Assembly (NCBI GenBank): GCA_035308165.1
Contig: DATGHC010000007.1
Location: forward strand, 34,702 to 98,701
Source: DASTCZ01 sp035308165
GTDB lineage: Bacteria; Acidobacteriota; Terriglobia; Acidiferrales; UBA7541
Direction: 5' to 3'
DNA: 64,000 nt
The notes beneath the pieces are model-generated. The model saw only the letters and a list, made by a program, of their open reading frames with translations. It was not told the origin of the DNA and made no database searches. How positions within the stretch are numbered: position 1 is the first letter of the stretch; each line of letters begins with the position of its first letter. Below, piece after piece: positions 53,473 through 62,642 of the stretch. A program made the position numbers and the translations under genes.

Positions 53473-54360
53473 TTGGAAGCGGCGCATACGCCGGTCTTGG
53501 TCGACGAAGTAATCCGCTGGCTGGGGATCAAGCCAGAGGGGATTTACATAGATGCGACCGTGGGCCTGGGCGGACATGCGATAGAGATCGCGAAGCGGCT
53601 TACGACCGGGAAGTTGATCGGGCTGGATCGCGATGAGCAGGCGCTGGGGATCGCGCGAGAACGCTTAAAGGAATTTGAGAACAAAGTGACGCTAGCACAC
53701 GCCAATTTCGAGAATCTGGACGAGGCGGCAAAAGGACTTGGTTTTCCGCTGGTGGACGGCGTTCTGGCGGATTTGGGCGTATCGAGCATGCAGCTCGATC
53801 GTCCTGAGCGCGGGTTTTCTTTCCGAGCGGCGGGCCCCATCGACATGCGCATGGACCTGAGCGCAGAGGGCACCGCGGATGAAATTGTGAACGGCTGGTC
53901 GGAACGTGAACTGGCCGATGTGCTCTACAACTTCGGTGAAGAGCACGATTCACGCAGGATCGCCAGGGCAATTGTACGGTCGCGGCCCATCCGCTCGACC
54001 GAACACCTGGCAACGGTTGTGGCAGGGGCCCGGCATATGGGGGGAAGGCAGAAACTGCATCCCGCGACAAAAACGTTTCTGGCGCTGCGGATAGCGGTGA
54101 ATCGAGAGCTGGAGGCACTCGGGCAGTTTCTTTTACGGACCCCTGCCACTTTAAATTCTGAAGGACGAGTCGTCGTGCTGAGTTATCACTCGCTCGAAGA
54201 CCGTTTGGTGAAATATGCGTTCCGTGAGCAGGCCGCAACCGGCGTGCTTCGTATCTTGACCAAGAAGGCGGTCCAAGCCCCCGCTGAAGAGGTTCACAAC
54301 AACCCTCGCTCTCGTAGCGTCAAGCTTCGTGCAGCGGAGAAAGTGCCAGGCTTGCAGTGA
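53473..54360 (+). CDS. rsmH: 16S rRNA (cytosine-N4) methyltransferase
   Basis: A 295-residue enzyme that methylates C1402 of 16S rRNA using S-adenosylmethionine. HTPVLVDEVIRWL near the start and the SAM site DATVGLGGHAIEIA are diagnostic, with VLADLGVSSMQLD and LSYHSLEDRLVKYAF further on. It starts with TTG 53473, three bases after the mraZ stop; the conserved HTPVL lies only five residues in, which supports this start. Confidence 0.97.
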   Translation: MEAAHTPVLVDEVIRWLGIKPEGIYIDATVGLGGHAIEIAKRLTTGKLIGLDRDEQALGIARERLKEFENKVTLAHANFENLDEAAKGLGFPLVDGVLADLGVSSMQLDRPERGFSFRAAGPIDMRMDLSAEGTADEIVNGWSERELADVLYNFGEEHDSRRIARAIVRSRPIRSTEHLATVVAGARHMGGRQKLHPATKTFLALRIAVNRELEALGQFLLRTPATLNSEGRVVVLSYHSLEDRLVKYAFREQAATGVLRILTKKAVQAPAEEVHNNPRSRSVKLRAAEKVPGLQ

Positions 54361-54746
54361 CCGAGTTCTTTACCGTGAAACGAATTGACAATTCCCGAGT
54401 GGTCCGAATCGCAGCCCCGCGACGTTTGCGCGAATGCGCAAGACTCGTGGGTCTGGCCGCGCTGCTGGCCACTGGTGTCCTGCTTTATGCCTGGCAGCAT
54501 TTCCAGTGCATCCAGATGAGTTACCAACTGGAAGAACTCAAGGCTGCGCGCGCGCAAGCCATGGAGTTTAACCAGGAGCTTCGACTGGAAGTTGCCGGAC
54601 TGCGCTCTCCCATGCGCATTGATGCGATTGCCCGTCACCAGTTGGGACTGACGGCTCCCGTGCCGGGCCAGGTCGCGCCGATGCAAACTCCGGGAGGACC
54701 CATCCTCGCACAAGCGCGGCGGAGTTCCCCTCCAGCCGCCCAATAA
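54357..54746 (+). CDS. ftsL: cell division protein FtsL-like
   Basis: A 129-residue bitopic protein with one membrane helix (LVGLAALLATGVLLYAW at about 33-50) and a periplasmic coiled coil (SYQLEELKAARAQAMEFNQE). FtsL proteins share little sequence; the position between rsmH and ftsI and the topology support the call. It would link FtsB/FtsQ with the FtsW-FtsI synthase. GTG 54357 overlaps the rsmH stop (GTGA), so translation is coupled. The tail is Pro/Ala/Gln-rich. Confidence 0.85.
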   Translation: MTEFFTVKRIDNSRVVRIAAPRRLRECARLVGLAALLATGVLLYAWQHFQCIQMSYQLEELKAARAQAMEFNQELRLEVAGLRSPMRIDAIARHQLGLTAPVPGQVAPMQTPGGPILAQARRSSPPAAQ

Positions 54747-54841
54747 ATGGAACTTTGCCCAGACCGGATTCGCAGCCATTCAACGCTGCAGCTGGATTTG
54801 TGTGATTGCACTGAAATTGGAGCTGGAGATTCTTTTTCAAA

Positions 54842-56914
54842 ATGGACTGGCGCAGTCCCCGCGTCCGATTACTAATCGTTGCTGCCACCGTGTTGTTCTG
54901 GATGGTGGCAGCCGTAAGCCGTCTCGCCTACTTGCAGTTATTTTGTTACGGCGACTACCTAAATCGCGCCGAACGCCAGCAGCATCGCATCGTAGAAATC
55001 AGTCCACACCGGGGAATTCTTTACGACCGAAACATGCATGAGCTGGCCATGAGCGTTTCCGTGGACTCGTTTTTCGCAGTCCCCTCAGAAATTACGGACC
55101 ACGACATGGTCGCCCGCTTGCTCTCCCGTGTGTTGGATACAACTCCGGATGACATTTCGACCAAGCTGGCTGGTTCAGCCAATTTTGTCTGGCTGGCACG
55201 CAAACTCCCTCCTGAAAAAGCGGAGCGCATCAAAGAAATGAATCTGCATGGCATCTACCCGGTCAAGGAGCGGCAACGTTTTTACCCGAAGCACCAGCTG
55301 GCCTCCCATATTCTCGGTTACGTAGATATTGATGAGAAGGGGTTGGGCGGCATCGAGTATTCACTCGATTCACAGATTCGTGGGCGCCCCGGGCGCATGA
55401 TGGTGCTCGCGGATGCGCATCGGCGCTGGTTTGACAGTTCCGAAAAGGGCGCTGAAGCCGGGTCCAATGTTGTCCTCACGCTGGATCAAAACATCCAGTA
55501 CATCGCGGAAAAGGAGTTGTCGCAGGCGATTCGCGACACGCATTCGATTGCCGGCACGATCCTCGTGGAAGATTCCAGCTCTGGCGAAGTCTTGGCCATG
55601 GCCAACTATCCAACCTTCGATCCGAACTCAAGAGGAGATGCCTCGTCAGACGCCCGCATGAACCGCGCCGTAGCCGCCCTTTATGAGCCGGGTTCCGTTT
55701 TCAAGATCGTGACCCTGGCCGCCGCTCTCGAAGAAGGGATCACTACGCCCGATGAAGTCGTGGATTGCCAAATGGGCGCAATATACGTGGAAGGACATCG
55801 CATCCGGGATCACAAACCATTCGGTCTTCTAACCGTTTCGCAAATCTTAGCCAAATCGAGTGACGTTGGGGCCATCAAATTAGGATTGCGGCTCGGCGCC
55901 CCAAAGCTTTATGACTACATCCGCGGCTTCGGCTTTGGTGCGCCCACAGGAATTGATCTGCCCGGCGAAAGCCGCGGCCTCCTGCGGCCGCTGGACCACT
56001 GGACCGTTGTTTCGCCCGCCTCCATTTCCATGGGACAGGAAGTTGGCGTAACGGCGATTCAGTTAATTTCCGCCATGAACTCCATCGCTAATGGGGGAGT
56101 CTGGGTACGTCCTCATGTTTTGCGAGGTTACGGAAAGAACGACCAACTCGTGTCAACCGGGCAAGTGGAATCTCGACGCGTAATCCAACCCACCACGGCG
56201 GCCACTTTGCGCTCGATGCTGGAGGGTGTAGTGCTCGAAGGCACTGCCCCTGCCGCGCGATTGGAGGGTTATACGGCCGCGGGAAAAACAGGGACAGCTC
56301 AGAAAATTGACCCTTCGACGGGCCGCTATTCTCCTACAAAGTTCATTGCTTCATTTGTTGGGTTCTCGCCGATCAATAACCCGGCCGTCACAATCCTGGT
56401 GACATTGGATTCACCTGTCGGGCTACATGAAGGTGGAGACGTATCCGCACCGGTTTTCAAGCGCGTGGCTGAGCAGGTGCTCGCTTACTTGAATGTGCCG
56501 CAAGACGAGCCCGTCAATCCGGGGCTCAAACGCGCCGGCTATCAACCCAAGAGTACCGCATTGGAAGCGGATTCCAGCGATTTCGATCCCGGACAGTTTG
56601 AATCGTCTACCGCGCCTGCTGACATTGTGTCACCTCCACAGCAACATCACGTTGCGCAGACACGACCGCCGACGCTTGCTCTTGCCGACGGAGAGGTGGT
56701 CACGCTTCCTCCGCTTACGGGATTAACCGTACGCGAAGTTTCTCAGCAGTGTGCACGCCTCGGAGTCTCTCCCGTCCTGATTGGTACTGGGGTTGCTCTT
56801 GAAGAGGTGCCGGAAGCCGGTACCACAATTCGGCGCGGCAGCAGGGTAACGGTGCGGTTTGGCCGACAGGCGCCACCTATGCGGACCACTCCCTCAGGGG
56901 AACGGAAAAATTGA
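54842..56914 (+). CDS. ftsI: septal peptidoglycan transpeptidase (FtsI/PBP3) with PASTA domain
   Basis: A 690-residue class B penicillin-binding protein that cross-links septal peptidoglycan with FtsW. One N-terminal membrane helix (LLIVAATVLFWMVAAVS) precedes the dimerisation domain. The active-site motifs are Ser285-Val-Phe-Lys288 (PGSVFK), Ser339-Ser-Asp341 where SxN is usual, and Lys482-Thr-Gly (AGKTGTAQ). A PASTA domain of about 60 residues closes the protein (LPPLTGLTVREVSQQCARL), a feature more common in Gram-positive PBPs. It is 95 nt after ftsL and overlaps or adjoins murE. Confidence 0.96.
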   Translation: MDWRSPRVRLLIVAATVLFWMVAAVSRLAYLQLFCYGDYLNRAERQQHRIVEISPHRGILYDRNMHELAMSVSVDSFFAVPSEITDHDMVARLLSRVLDTTPDDISTKLAGSANFVWLARKLPPEKAERIKEMNLHGIYPVKERQRFYPKHQLASHILGYVDIDEKGLGGIEYSLDSQIRGRPGRMMVLADAHRRWFDSSEKGAEAGSNVVLTLDQNIQYIAEKELSQAIRDTHSIAGTILVEDSSSGEVLAMANYPTFDPNSRGDASSDARMNRAVAALYEPGSVFKIVTLAAALEEGITTPDEVVDCQMGAIYVEGHRIRDHKPFGLLTVSQILAKSSDVGAIKLGLRLGAPKLYDYIRGFGFGAPTGIDLPGESRGLLRPLDHWTVVSPASISMGQEVGVTAIQLISAMNSIANGGVWVRPHVLRGYGKNDQLVSTGQVESRRVIQPTTAATLRSMLEGVVLEGTAPAARLEGYTAAGKTGTAQKIDPSTGRYSPTKFIASFVGFSPINNPAVTILVTLDSPVGLHEGGDVSAPVFKRVAEQVLAYLNVPQDEPVNPGLKRAGYQPKSTALEADSSDFDPGQFESSTAPADIVSPPQQHHVAQTRPPTLALADGEVVTLPPLTGLTVREVSQQCARLGVSPVLIGTGVALEEVPEAGTTIRRGSRVTVRFGRQAPPMRTTPSGERKN

Positions 56915-56916
56915 CC

Positions 56917-58545
56917 ATGCCTGCTAAGACACATGCCGAACCAAATTTGAGCGCGAATACCTCGGACGCTATATTTAATAAGGGGGGAATGAAGATCTCA
57001 GATCTTCTTGCGGGAGTATCCACGACGCAATCGCCGTCGGTGACCGGCGAACTTGCCGGGCGGGAAGTGGACGGCATCGCCTACAGTAGCCGCAAAGTTA
57101 CTCCGGGCTCGGCCTTCTTTGCCATCCGCGGCGAATCGACCGATGGGAATCTGTTCATTACGGATGCAATTGACCGCGGCGCGACAGTGATTGTAAGCGA
57201 ATTGCCGCGCCTCAATGCCTCCGCGCTTTCAGCGGAATGGCAACAGCTTTTCTCGCGCTCCGGTTCATTGATTGAGCCAAAGACAATTCCGGACAATGTC
57301 GGTTGGATTCAAGTCCGAGAACCGCGCAAGGCTCTTTCGATCGCCTCGGCAAACTATTTTCATCATCCGGCGGCCGCGATGAAGCTCATCGGCATCACCG
57401 GCACCAGTGGCAAGACAACTACAAGTTTTCTGGTGGATTCAATTCTTCGTGCTGCGGGCATCACGACCGGACTTTTCGGCACCATTGTTTATCGCACGCC
57501 ACGCGCTGAAATTAAGGCAACGAACACGACACCGGAATCATTGGACATGCAGAGTTTTCTCGCCGATCTTCGTGACGCGGGTGGGACTGCTGCCGTGATG
57601 GAGGTCAGCTCTCACGCGCTGGCAATGGATCGCCTGTGGGGCACCCACTTTGACGTGGCCCTTTTCACCAACCTTACCAGCGACCACCTCGACTACCACA
57701 AGAACGTGGACGATTATTTCGCAGCCAAGCGTCTGCTCTTCTCAGGGACAGGCGCGGGCCCGCCCGCTGTGGGGGTAATAAACAGCGATGATCCGCGCTC
57801 CAAACCGCTCTTCGCGCTGGCTGGCCGCACGCTGACCTTCGGTTTGACGAACGGAGCACAGATAACCACGCGCAATTTCGCGCTTTCCTTTTACGGATTG
57901 CAATTCACCGCACAAACACCGGAAGGAAAGATAGAAGTCCGCTCCTCGCTGGTGGGACGCATCAACGTATTCAATATTCTAGCGGCCATCGGCGCGGGCC
58001 TGGCGTTGAACATTTCACCCCTAAATATCGAGCGGGGAATTTCGCAGCTTGCCGCCGTCCCAGGCCGATTCGAGCGAATTGATTGCGGCCAGCCATTCCT
58101 CGTCATCGTGGACTACGCACACACCGACGATTCTCTGCGCAAACTGCTCGCCACCGCGCGCGAGCTTCATCCCGAAGGGCGCCTGATCACGCTATTTGGC
58201 AACGGGGGTGATCGAGACCGCACCAAGCGACCGGCAATGGGGGAAACTGCGGCGCGCGCCAGCGATCTGGTGGTCCTTACTGTTGACAATCCGCGCAGCG
58301 AAGACCCGCTGCGCACCATCAACGATTCCGTCGTTGGAATTCAGCGCACCCGCACGCCCTATCGCGTGGAACCGGATCGAGAACGAGCCATCGGAATGGC
58401 CTTCGATGAAGCTCGCCCGGGGGACATTGTTCTGTTGATAGGCAAGGGTCACGAGACTTATCAAATGATGAAAGACGGCCCCGTTTATTTCAACGAGCGC
58501 GAAGTGGCTCGCCGCTTGCTCCTTGAACGGGGGTACGGAAAGTAG
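56917..58545 (+). CDS. murE: UDP-MurNAc-tripeptide synthetase (DAP-adding)
   Basis: MurE adds the third residue of the peptide stem. The ATP-binding GITGTSGKTTTSFLV is present, and VDNPRSEDPLRT contains the DNPR motif that marks meso-diaminopimelate specificity, as expected for a diderm. The start is uncertain: ATG 56917 (542 residues) or ATG 56989, which sits just after AGGGGGG and gives the usual short N-terminus (MKISDLLAGV). The stop of ftsI lies just upstream. Confidence 0.96.
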   Translation: MPAKTHAEPNLSANTSDAIFNKGGMKISDLLAGVSTTQSPSVTGELAGREVDGIAYSSRKVTPGSAFFAIRGESTDGNLFITDAIDRGATVIVSELPRLNASALSAEWQQLFSRSGSLIEPKTIPDNVGWIQVREPRKALSIASANYFHHPAAAMKLIGITGTSGKTTTSFLVDSILRAAGITTGLFGTIVYRTPRAEIKATNTTPESLDMQSFLADLRDAGGTAAVMEVSSHALAMDRLWGTHFDVALFTNLTSDHLDYHKNVDDYFAAKRLLFSGTGAGPPAVGVINSDDPRSKPLFALAGRTLTFGLTNGAQITTRNFALSFYGLQFTAQTPEGKIEVRSSLVGRINVFNILAAIGAGLALNISPLNIERGISQLAAVPGRFERIDCGQPFLVIVDYAHTDDSLRKLLATARELHPEGRLITLFGNGGDRDRTKRPAMGETAARASDLVVLTVDNPRSEDPLRTINDSVVGIQRTRTPYRVEPDRERAIGMAFDEARPGDIVLLIGKGHETYQMMKDGPVYFNEREVARRLLLERGYGK

Positions 58546-58642
58546 CAGGGAATTAGGCCGGCCTGGCCCGGGCTAGGCAGGTGCTCTGGATCGTGGTCCA
58601 GGAGCGAAATCGAGTCGTGCGGCCCAGCCCTCTCGAAAACAT

Positions 58643-60088
58643 ATGCGGTGGACGATCAATCAAGTGGCTCGCGCTCTGGGTGTTACGGCTCCCCAGGGCC
58701 TTGACCCCGTGGCCCGGCTGGCCGGTGTCTCGATTGATTCTCGCGCGGTGGGCCGGGGAGAGCTGTTCTTCGCCATACACGGGCCGCGTCACGATGGACA
58801 CGCTTTTGTCGGCGCCGCCCTCTCCTCTGGAGCGGGGGCGGCCGTGGTGGCCGCGTCGCGGCTCGGGGATTATCCCGATGGGATACGCGAAAAACTCTTC
58901 GCGGTCCCCGAAACGCTCGCGGCGCTCCAGCAACTGGCGCAGGCTATTCGGCGCGAATGGGGCGGGCGCGTCGCGGCAGTTGCGGGCTCGGTTGGCAAGA
59001 CCACGACCAAGGAGATTTTGGCGGCCCTTGTGGCCGCGCGGTTCCGCGTACTGAAGACGGAAGGGAACCTGAATAACGAATACGGTTTGCCGCTGACGCT
59101 CGCGAAGCTCGAGCCGGATCACGAGGCGGCAGTTTTGGAATTGGGGATGTCGCGGCGCGGCGAACTCGCTCGCCTGACGGCTATTGCGGAGCCGGAGATT
59201 GGCGTGATCACGCGGATTGCCGTCGAGCATCTCGAATTTTTTTCTGGAGTGGACGAAATTGCGCTGGCCGAGCGCGAGCTGATTGAAGGTTTGCCCGGGC
59301 GCGATACAATTTCGGTTATCAATGCAGATGACGCGTACGCCGGGGATTTCTCGACAGTCGCGCCGGGTCGAGTGGTGACATTTGGATTATCAGCCGCGGC
59401 CGATTTTCGCGCCGAAGCGATTGAGGATCGCGGCGCGGATGGAAGCGTGTTCACGCTGGTGGCGCCCGAAGGGCGCGCACGGCTCACGTTGTCATTGGCC
59501 GGCAGGCACAACGTGACCAACGCGCTGGCTGCTCTGGCGGCCTCCAATGTTTGGGGGATTGGTGCGCAAGAAGCCGCGAGAGTCCTGCCGCGACTGACAC
59601 CAGCTGCCATGCGCGGAGAGGTGTTGCGTTTTGAGGAAGGGTTCACGGTCATCAACGATTGCTACAACTCGAGCCCCACCGCCGTGGTGAGCATGATTGA
59701 TTTGCTCGCCTCGACACCAGGCGTTCGCCGGCGGATTTTGGCCGCGGGTGAAATGCTGGAGTTGGGGTCGACATCGATAGAACTGCATCGCGAATCCGGC
59801 CGTTACGCAGCTGCAAAAAAAATCGATTGGATTGTTGGCGTGCAAGGCGACGCCGCCGAGCTGGTCCGCGCAGCGGTGAACGCGGGGGCGCCGCCCGACC
59901 AATCGAAATTCTTCACCACTTCCCAGGATGCGGCGGAATTCATCTCCGCGCTCATCGAGCCTGGCGACCTTCTGCTGGTAAAGGGCTCGCGCGGGGTCCG
60001 CATGGAACGCATCATCGAAGCCATTCGGGCCAAACATGCATTGCCAGAAGCCGCGGCGGGGGTTTCGCGCGGTCCGGAGCGGCACTGA
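58643..60088 (+). CDS. murF: UDP-MurNAc-tripeptide D-Ala-D-Ala ligase
   Basis: A 481-residue enzyme adding D-alanyl-D-alanine to complete the pentapeptide. Conserved features are VAGSVGKTTTKEILAALV, LNNEYGLPLTLAKLE, LELGMSRRGELARLT and the late NDCYNSSPTAVVSMIDLL. It starts 97 nt after murE and ends 1 nt before mraY. Confidence 0.97.
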   Translation: MRWTINQVARALGVTAPQGLDPVARLAGVSIDSRAVGRGELFFAIHGPRHDGHAFVGAALSSGAGAAVVAASRLGDYPDGIREKLFAVPETLAALQQLAQAIRREWGGRVAAVAGSVGKTTTKEILAALVAARFRVLKTEGNLNNEYGLPLTLAKLEPDHEAAVLELGMSRRGELARLTAIAEPEIGVITRIAVEHLEFFSGVDEIALAERELIEGLPGRDTISVINADDAYAGDFSTVAPGRVVTFGLSAAADFRAEAIEDRGADGSVFTLVAPEGRARLTLSLAGRHNVTNALAALAASNVWGIGAQEAARVLPRLTPAAMRGEVLRFEEGFTVINDCYNSSPTAVVSMIDLLASTPGVRRRILAAGEMLELGSTSIELHRESGRYAAAKKIDWIVGVQGDAAELVRAAVNAGAPPDQSKFFTTSQDAAEFISALIEPGDLLLVKGSRGVRMERIIEAIRAKHALPEAAAGVSRGPERH

Positions 60089-60089
60089 C

Positions 60090-61223
60090 ATGCTTTACTA
60101 CCTTTTTTACGAAGTACTCCGGCAATATTTCAAAGCCCTCAACGTATTTCGCTACATCACCGTACGGACAGCTTACGCCAGCCTTACGGCTTTATTTCTC
60201 TCAATGGTGCTCGGGCCTTGGGTCATCCGACGCTTGCGCGAAATGCAAATCGGCCAGTTCATTCGCGAGGAAGGCCCCAAGAGCCATCAATCAAAAGCGG
60301 GCACGCCCACCATGGGTGGAGTGCTGATCGTCATCGCCACAGCGGTGCCAACTCTACTTTGGGCGGATTTGAAGAATGCCTATGTATTGCTCGCTCTCGG
60401 CGCGATGCTTGCCTTCGGCGCCATCGGGTTCGCGGATGATTATCAGAAAACTATCCGGCGGAACAACAAGGGCCTTTCCGCTAAATCAAAAATGACCTTC
60501 CAGGTGCTGGTAAGCCTGCTAGCCGGAGTCGTGCTTCTCATTCTGCTGACTCGTGGCGTCTATTCCACTCAATTGATAATCCCATTTTTCAAGAACTTTC
60601 ATCCCGACTTAGTCGTCCACGCGGTACTCGGACACAGCTACTTGTGGCCGCTGGGCTTTGTGCCATTTTTGCTTTTCATTATTTTGGTTGTGGTGGGTTC
60701 ATCGAACGCCGTAAATCTCACCGACGGCCTCGACGGACTGGCCATCGGATGCACCATCATCGCCGCAGGCGCGCTCACCATCCTGACTTATCTCACCAGC
60801 AACTCGCGCTTCGCCAGCTATCTCGACATCCAGTACATCCCGCACGCGGGCGAATTGACAGTTTTCTGCGGCGCGCTGGTTGGCGCTTCGCTGGGCTTTC
60901 TTTGGTACAACGCGCACCCCGCAGATGTTTTCATGGGGGATGTTGGCTCGCTTGCGTTGGGTGGCACCATCGGCGTAATTGCCGTCATCATCAAACAGGA
61001 AGTGCTCTTGTTTTTCGTCGGCGGCGTTTTCGTCATTGAGGCCGTCTCCGTGATTCTGCAGGTGGCTTCCTATCGCCTCACCGGGAAGCGCATTTTTCGC
61101 ATGGCGCCATTGCACCACCACTTTGAGCTGGCAGGCTGGAGCGAATCGAAGGTAATCGTCCGCTTTTGGATTGCCGCGCTGATTTTCGCGCTGTTTTCGT
61201 TGACGACTTTGAAACTGAGGTAG
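60090..61223 (+). CDS. mraY: phospho-MurNAc-pentapeptide translocase
   Basis: A 377-residue integral membrane enzyme with about ten helices that links phospho-MurNAc-pentapeptide to undecaprenyl phosphate (lipid I). The conserved cytoplasmic loops are GTPTMGGVLIV, FADDYQKTIRRNNKGLSAKSK-like, NLTDGLDGLAIG and FMGDVGSLALGG, with PLHHHFELAGW near the C-terminus. The start ATG 60090 is chosen because MLYYLFYEVL begins the first helix; longer versions would overlap murF. Confidence 0.98.
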   Translation: MLYYLFYEVLRQYFKALNVFRYITVRTAYASLTALFLSMVLGPWVIRRLREMQIGQFIREEGPKSHQSKAGTPTMGGVLIVIATAVPTLLWADLKNAYVLLALGAMLAFGAIGFADDYQKTIRRNNKGLSAKSKMTFQVLVSLLAGVVLLILLTRGVYSTQLIIPFFKNFHPDLVVHAVLGHSYLWPLGFVPFLLFIILVVVGSSNAVNLTDGLDGLAIGCTIIAAGALTILTYLTSNSRFASYLDIQYIPHAGELTVFCGALVGASLGFLWYNAHPADVFMGDVGSLALGGTIGVIAVIIKQEVLLFFVGGVFVIEAVSVILQVASYRLTGKRIFRMAPLHHHFELAGWSESKVIVRFWIAALIFALFSLTTLKLR

Positions 61224-61232
61224 CAGGAGAAC

Positions 61233-61240
61233 GGAAGGGG
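61233..61240 (+). promoter_or_regulatory. ribosome binding site for murD
   Basis: GGAAGGGG ends 5 nt before GTG 61246, supporting this non-ATG start. Confidence 0.6.
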
Positions 61241-61245
61241 ATTGA

Positions 61246-62640
61246 GTGGGACCGGGAATCGAACTTCGAGGGAAGCGCGTATTGGTTGTGGGACTGGCGC
61301 GGACAGGCATCGCCACAGCGCTTTTTTGCGCCGCTCGGGGAGCGCGCGTAACCGCGACGGAGGAGCGCACGGAAGCTAACGTGGCCGAAGCCGCAGCCAA
61401 GCTGCGTGCCGCGGGCATCACTCTCGAGCTGGGCGGCCACCGGGAATCAACATTTTTTGCCCAAGACTTGATCGTGCCAAGCCCGGGCGTGCCTGCCACG
61501 CTGTCGCATCTTGCGGCCGCACGTGGCGCGCGAATTCCTGTTTGGAGCGAGATAGAACTGGCCTGGCGATTTTTGCGCGGGAGGCTGGTGGCCATCACCG
61601 GCTCGAATGGTAAGACCACCACAACTTCCCTTACCGGTCATATTTTTGAAAGTGCGGGCATCCCAACCATCGTTGCGGGAAACATCGGGACTCCGCTTAT
61701 CTCTCGGGTGAGCGAAACAAGTGACTCCACTGTATCGGTCGTAGAAGTCAGCAGCTTTCAGCTCGAGCTGATTGACAAGTTCCGCCCCGACATCGGATTG
61801 CTGCTCAACATTACGCCGGACCATCTCGACCGGCACTCATCATTGGAAGCATATGGGCGCGCGAAGGCACGCCTTTTTGAGAATCAATTGGCGTCCGACG
61901 CTGCCGTTCTGAATGCTGATGATGTCGGCGCCTCACAATTTGCGCCCACCGGCCCGCGAGTTTTCTGGTTTAGCCTTACCAAGCGCGTCGCCAGTGGGGT
62001 TTTCCTGCGTGATGATGACCTCGTCTTCCGCCGCGACGGCGCGGAATCAGTGCTCCTTCACCGCGCTGACATCGGGTTGCGCGGCAATCACAACGTCGAA
62101 AATGTAATGGCAGCGGCGGGCGCCGCATTTCTGGCGGGCGTGGCGCCACGAGCCATCGCTGCTTCCGTGCGCAGCTTCGCCGCGGTCGAGCACCGCCTCG
62201 AATTCGTCGCCGCAATCAACGGCGTTGAATATTTCAACGACTCGAAAGCAACCAACGTGGACGCCACTCTCAAGGCACTCGACGCTTTCCCGGGTAACCT
62301 GCTGGTGATTCTTGGTGGCAAGGACAAGGGCGGAGACTTCACTTTGCTGCGCGGTCCGCTCCAAAAGCACGCAAGAGCTGCTTTGCTGATCGGCGCTGCC
62401 GCCGAAAAAATCGAGTCGCAGATCTCCGGCTCGGTTCCCGTGGAATCCGTCGACAATATCGACAGCGCTGTTCGCCGCGCCGCCGAACTCGCCCAGCCCG
62501 GCGACACGGTCCTACTGGCACCGGCCTGCGCCAGCTTTGACCAGTTCCACAATTACGAGCATCGAGGGCGCGTGTTCAAACAACGAGTCCGTCTGCTTCA
62601 GGAGGAATTCGCCGCGGGGGATCGCGCGCGAGCGAGCTAA
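61246..62640 (+). CDS. murD: UDP-MurNAc-L-alanine:D-glutamate ligase
   Basis: A 464-residue ligase that adds D-glutamate to UDP-MurNAc-L-alanine. The start RVLVVGLARTGIATALF is the N-terminal nucleotide-binding fold, and ITGSNGKTTTTSLTGHI is the ATP loop. LLNITPDHLDRHSSLEAY and DSKATNVDATLKALDAF are further family motifs. It begins with GTG 61246 and ends 2 nt before ftsW. Confidence 0.97.
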   Translation: MGPGIELRGKRVLVVGLARTGIATALFCAARGARVTATEERTEANVAEAAAKLRAAGITLELGGHRESTFFAQDLIVPSPGVPATLSHLAAARGARIPVWSEIELAWRFLRGRLVAITGSNGKTTTTSLTGHIFESAGIPTIVAGNIGTPLISRVSETSDSTVSVVEVSSFQLELIDKFRPDIGLLLNITPDHLDRHSSLEAYGRAKARLFENQLASDAAVLNADDVGASQFAPTGPRVFWFSLTKRVASGVFLRDDDLVFRRDGAESVLLHRADIGLRGNHNVENVMAAAGAAFLAGVAPRAIAASVRSFAAVEHRLEFVAAINGVEYFNDSKATNVDATLKALDAFPGNLLVILGGKDKGGDFTLLRGPLQKHARAALLIGAAAEKIESQISGSVPVESVDNIDSAVRRAAELAQPGDTVLLAPACASFDQFHNYEHRGRVFKQRVRLLQEEFAAGDRARAS

Positions 62641-62642
62641 TT

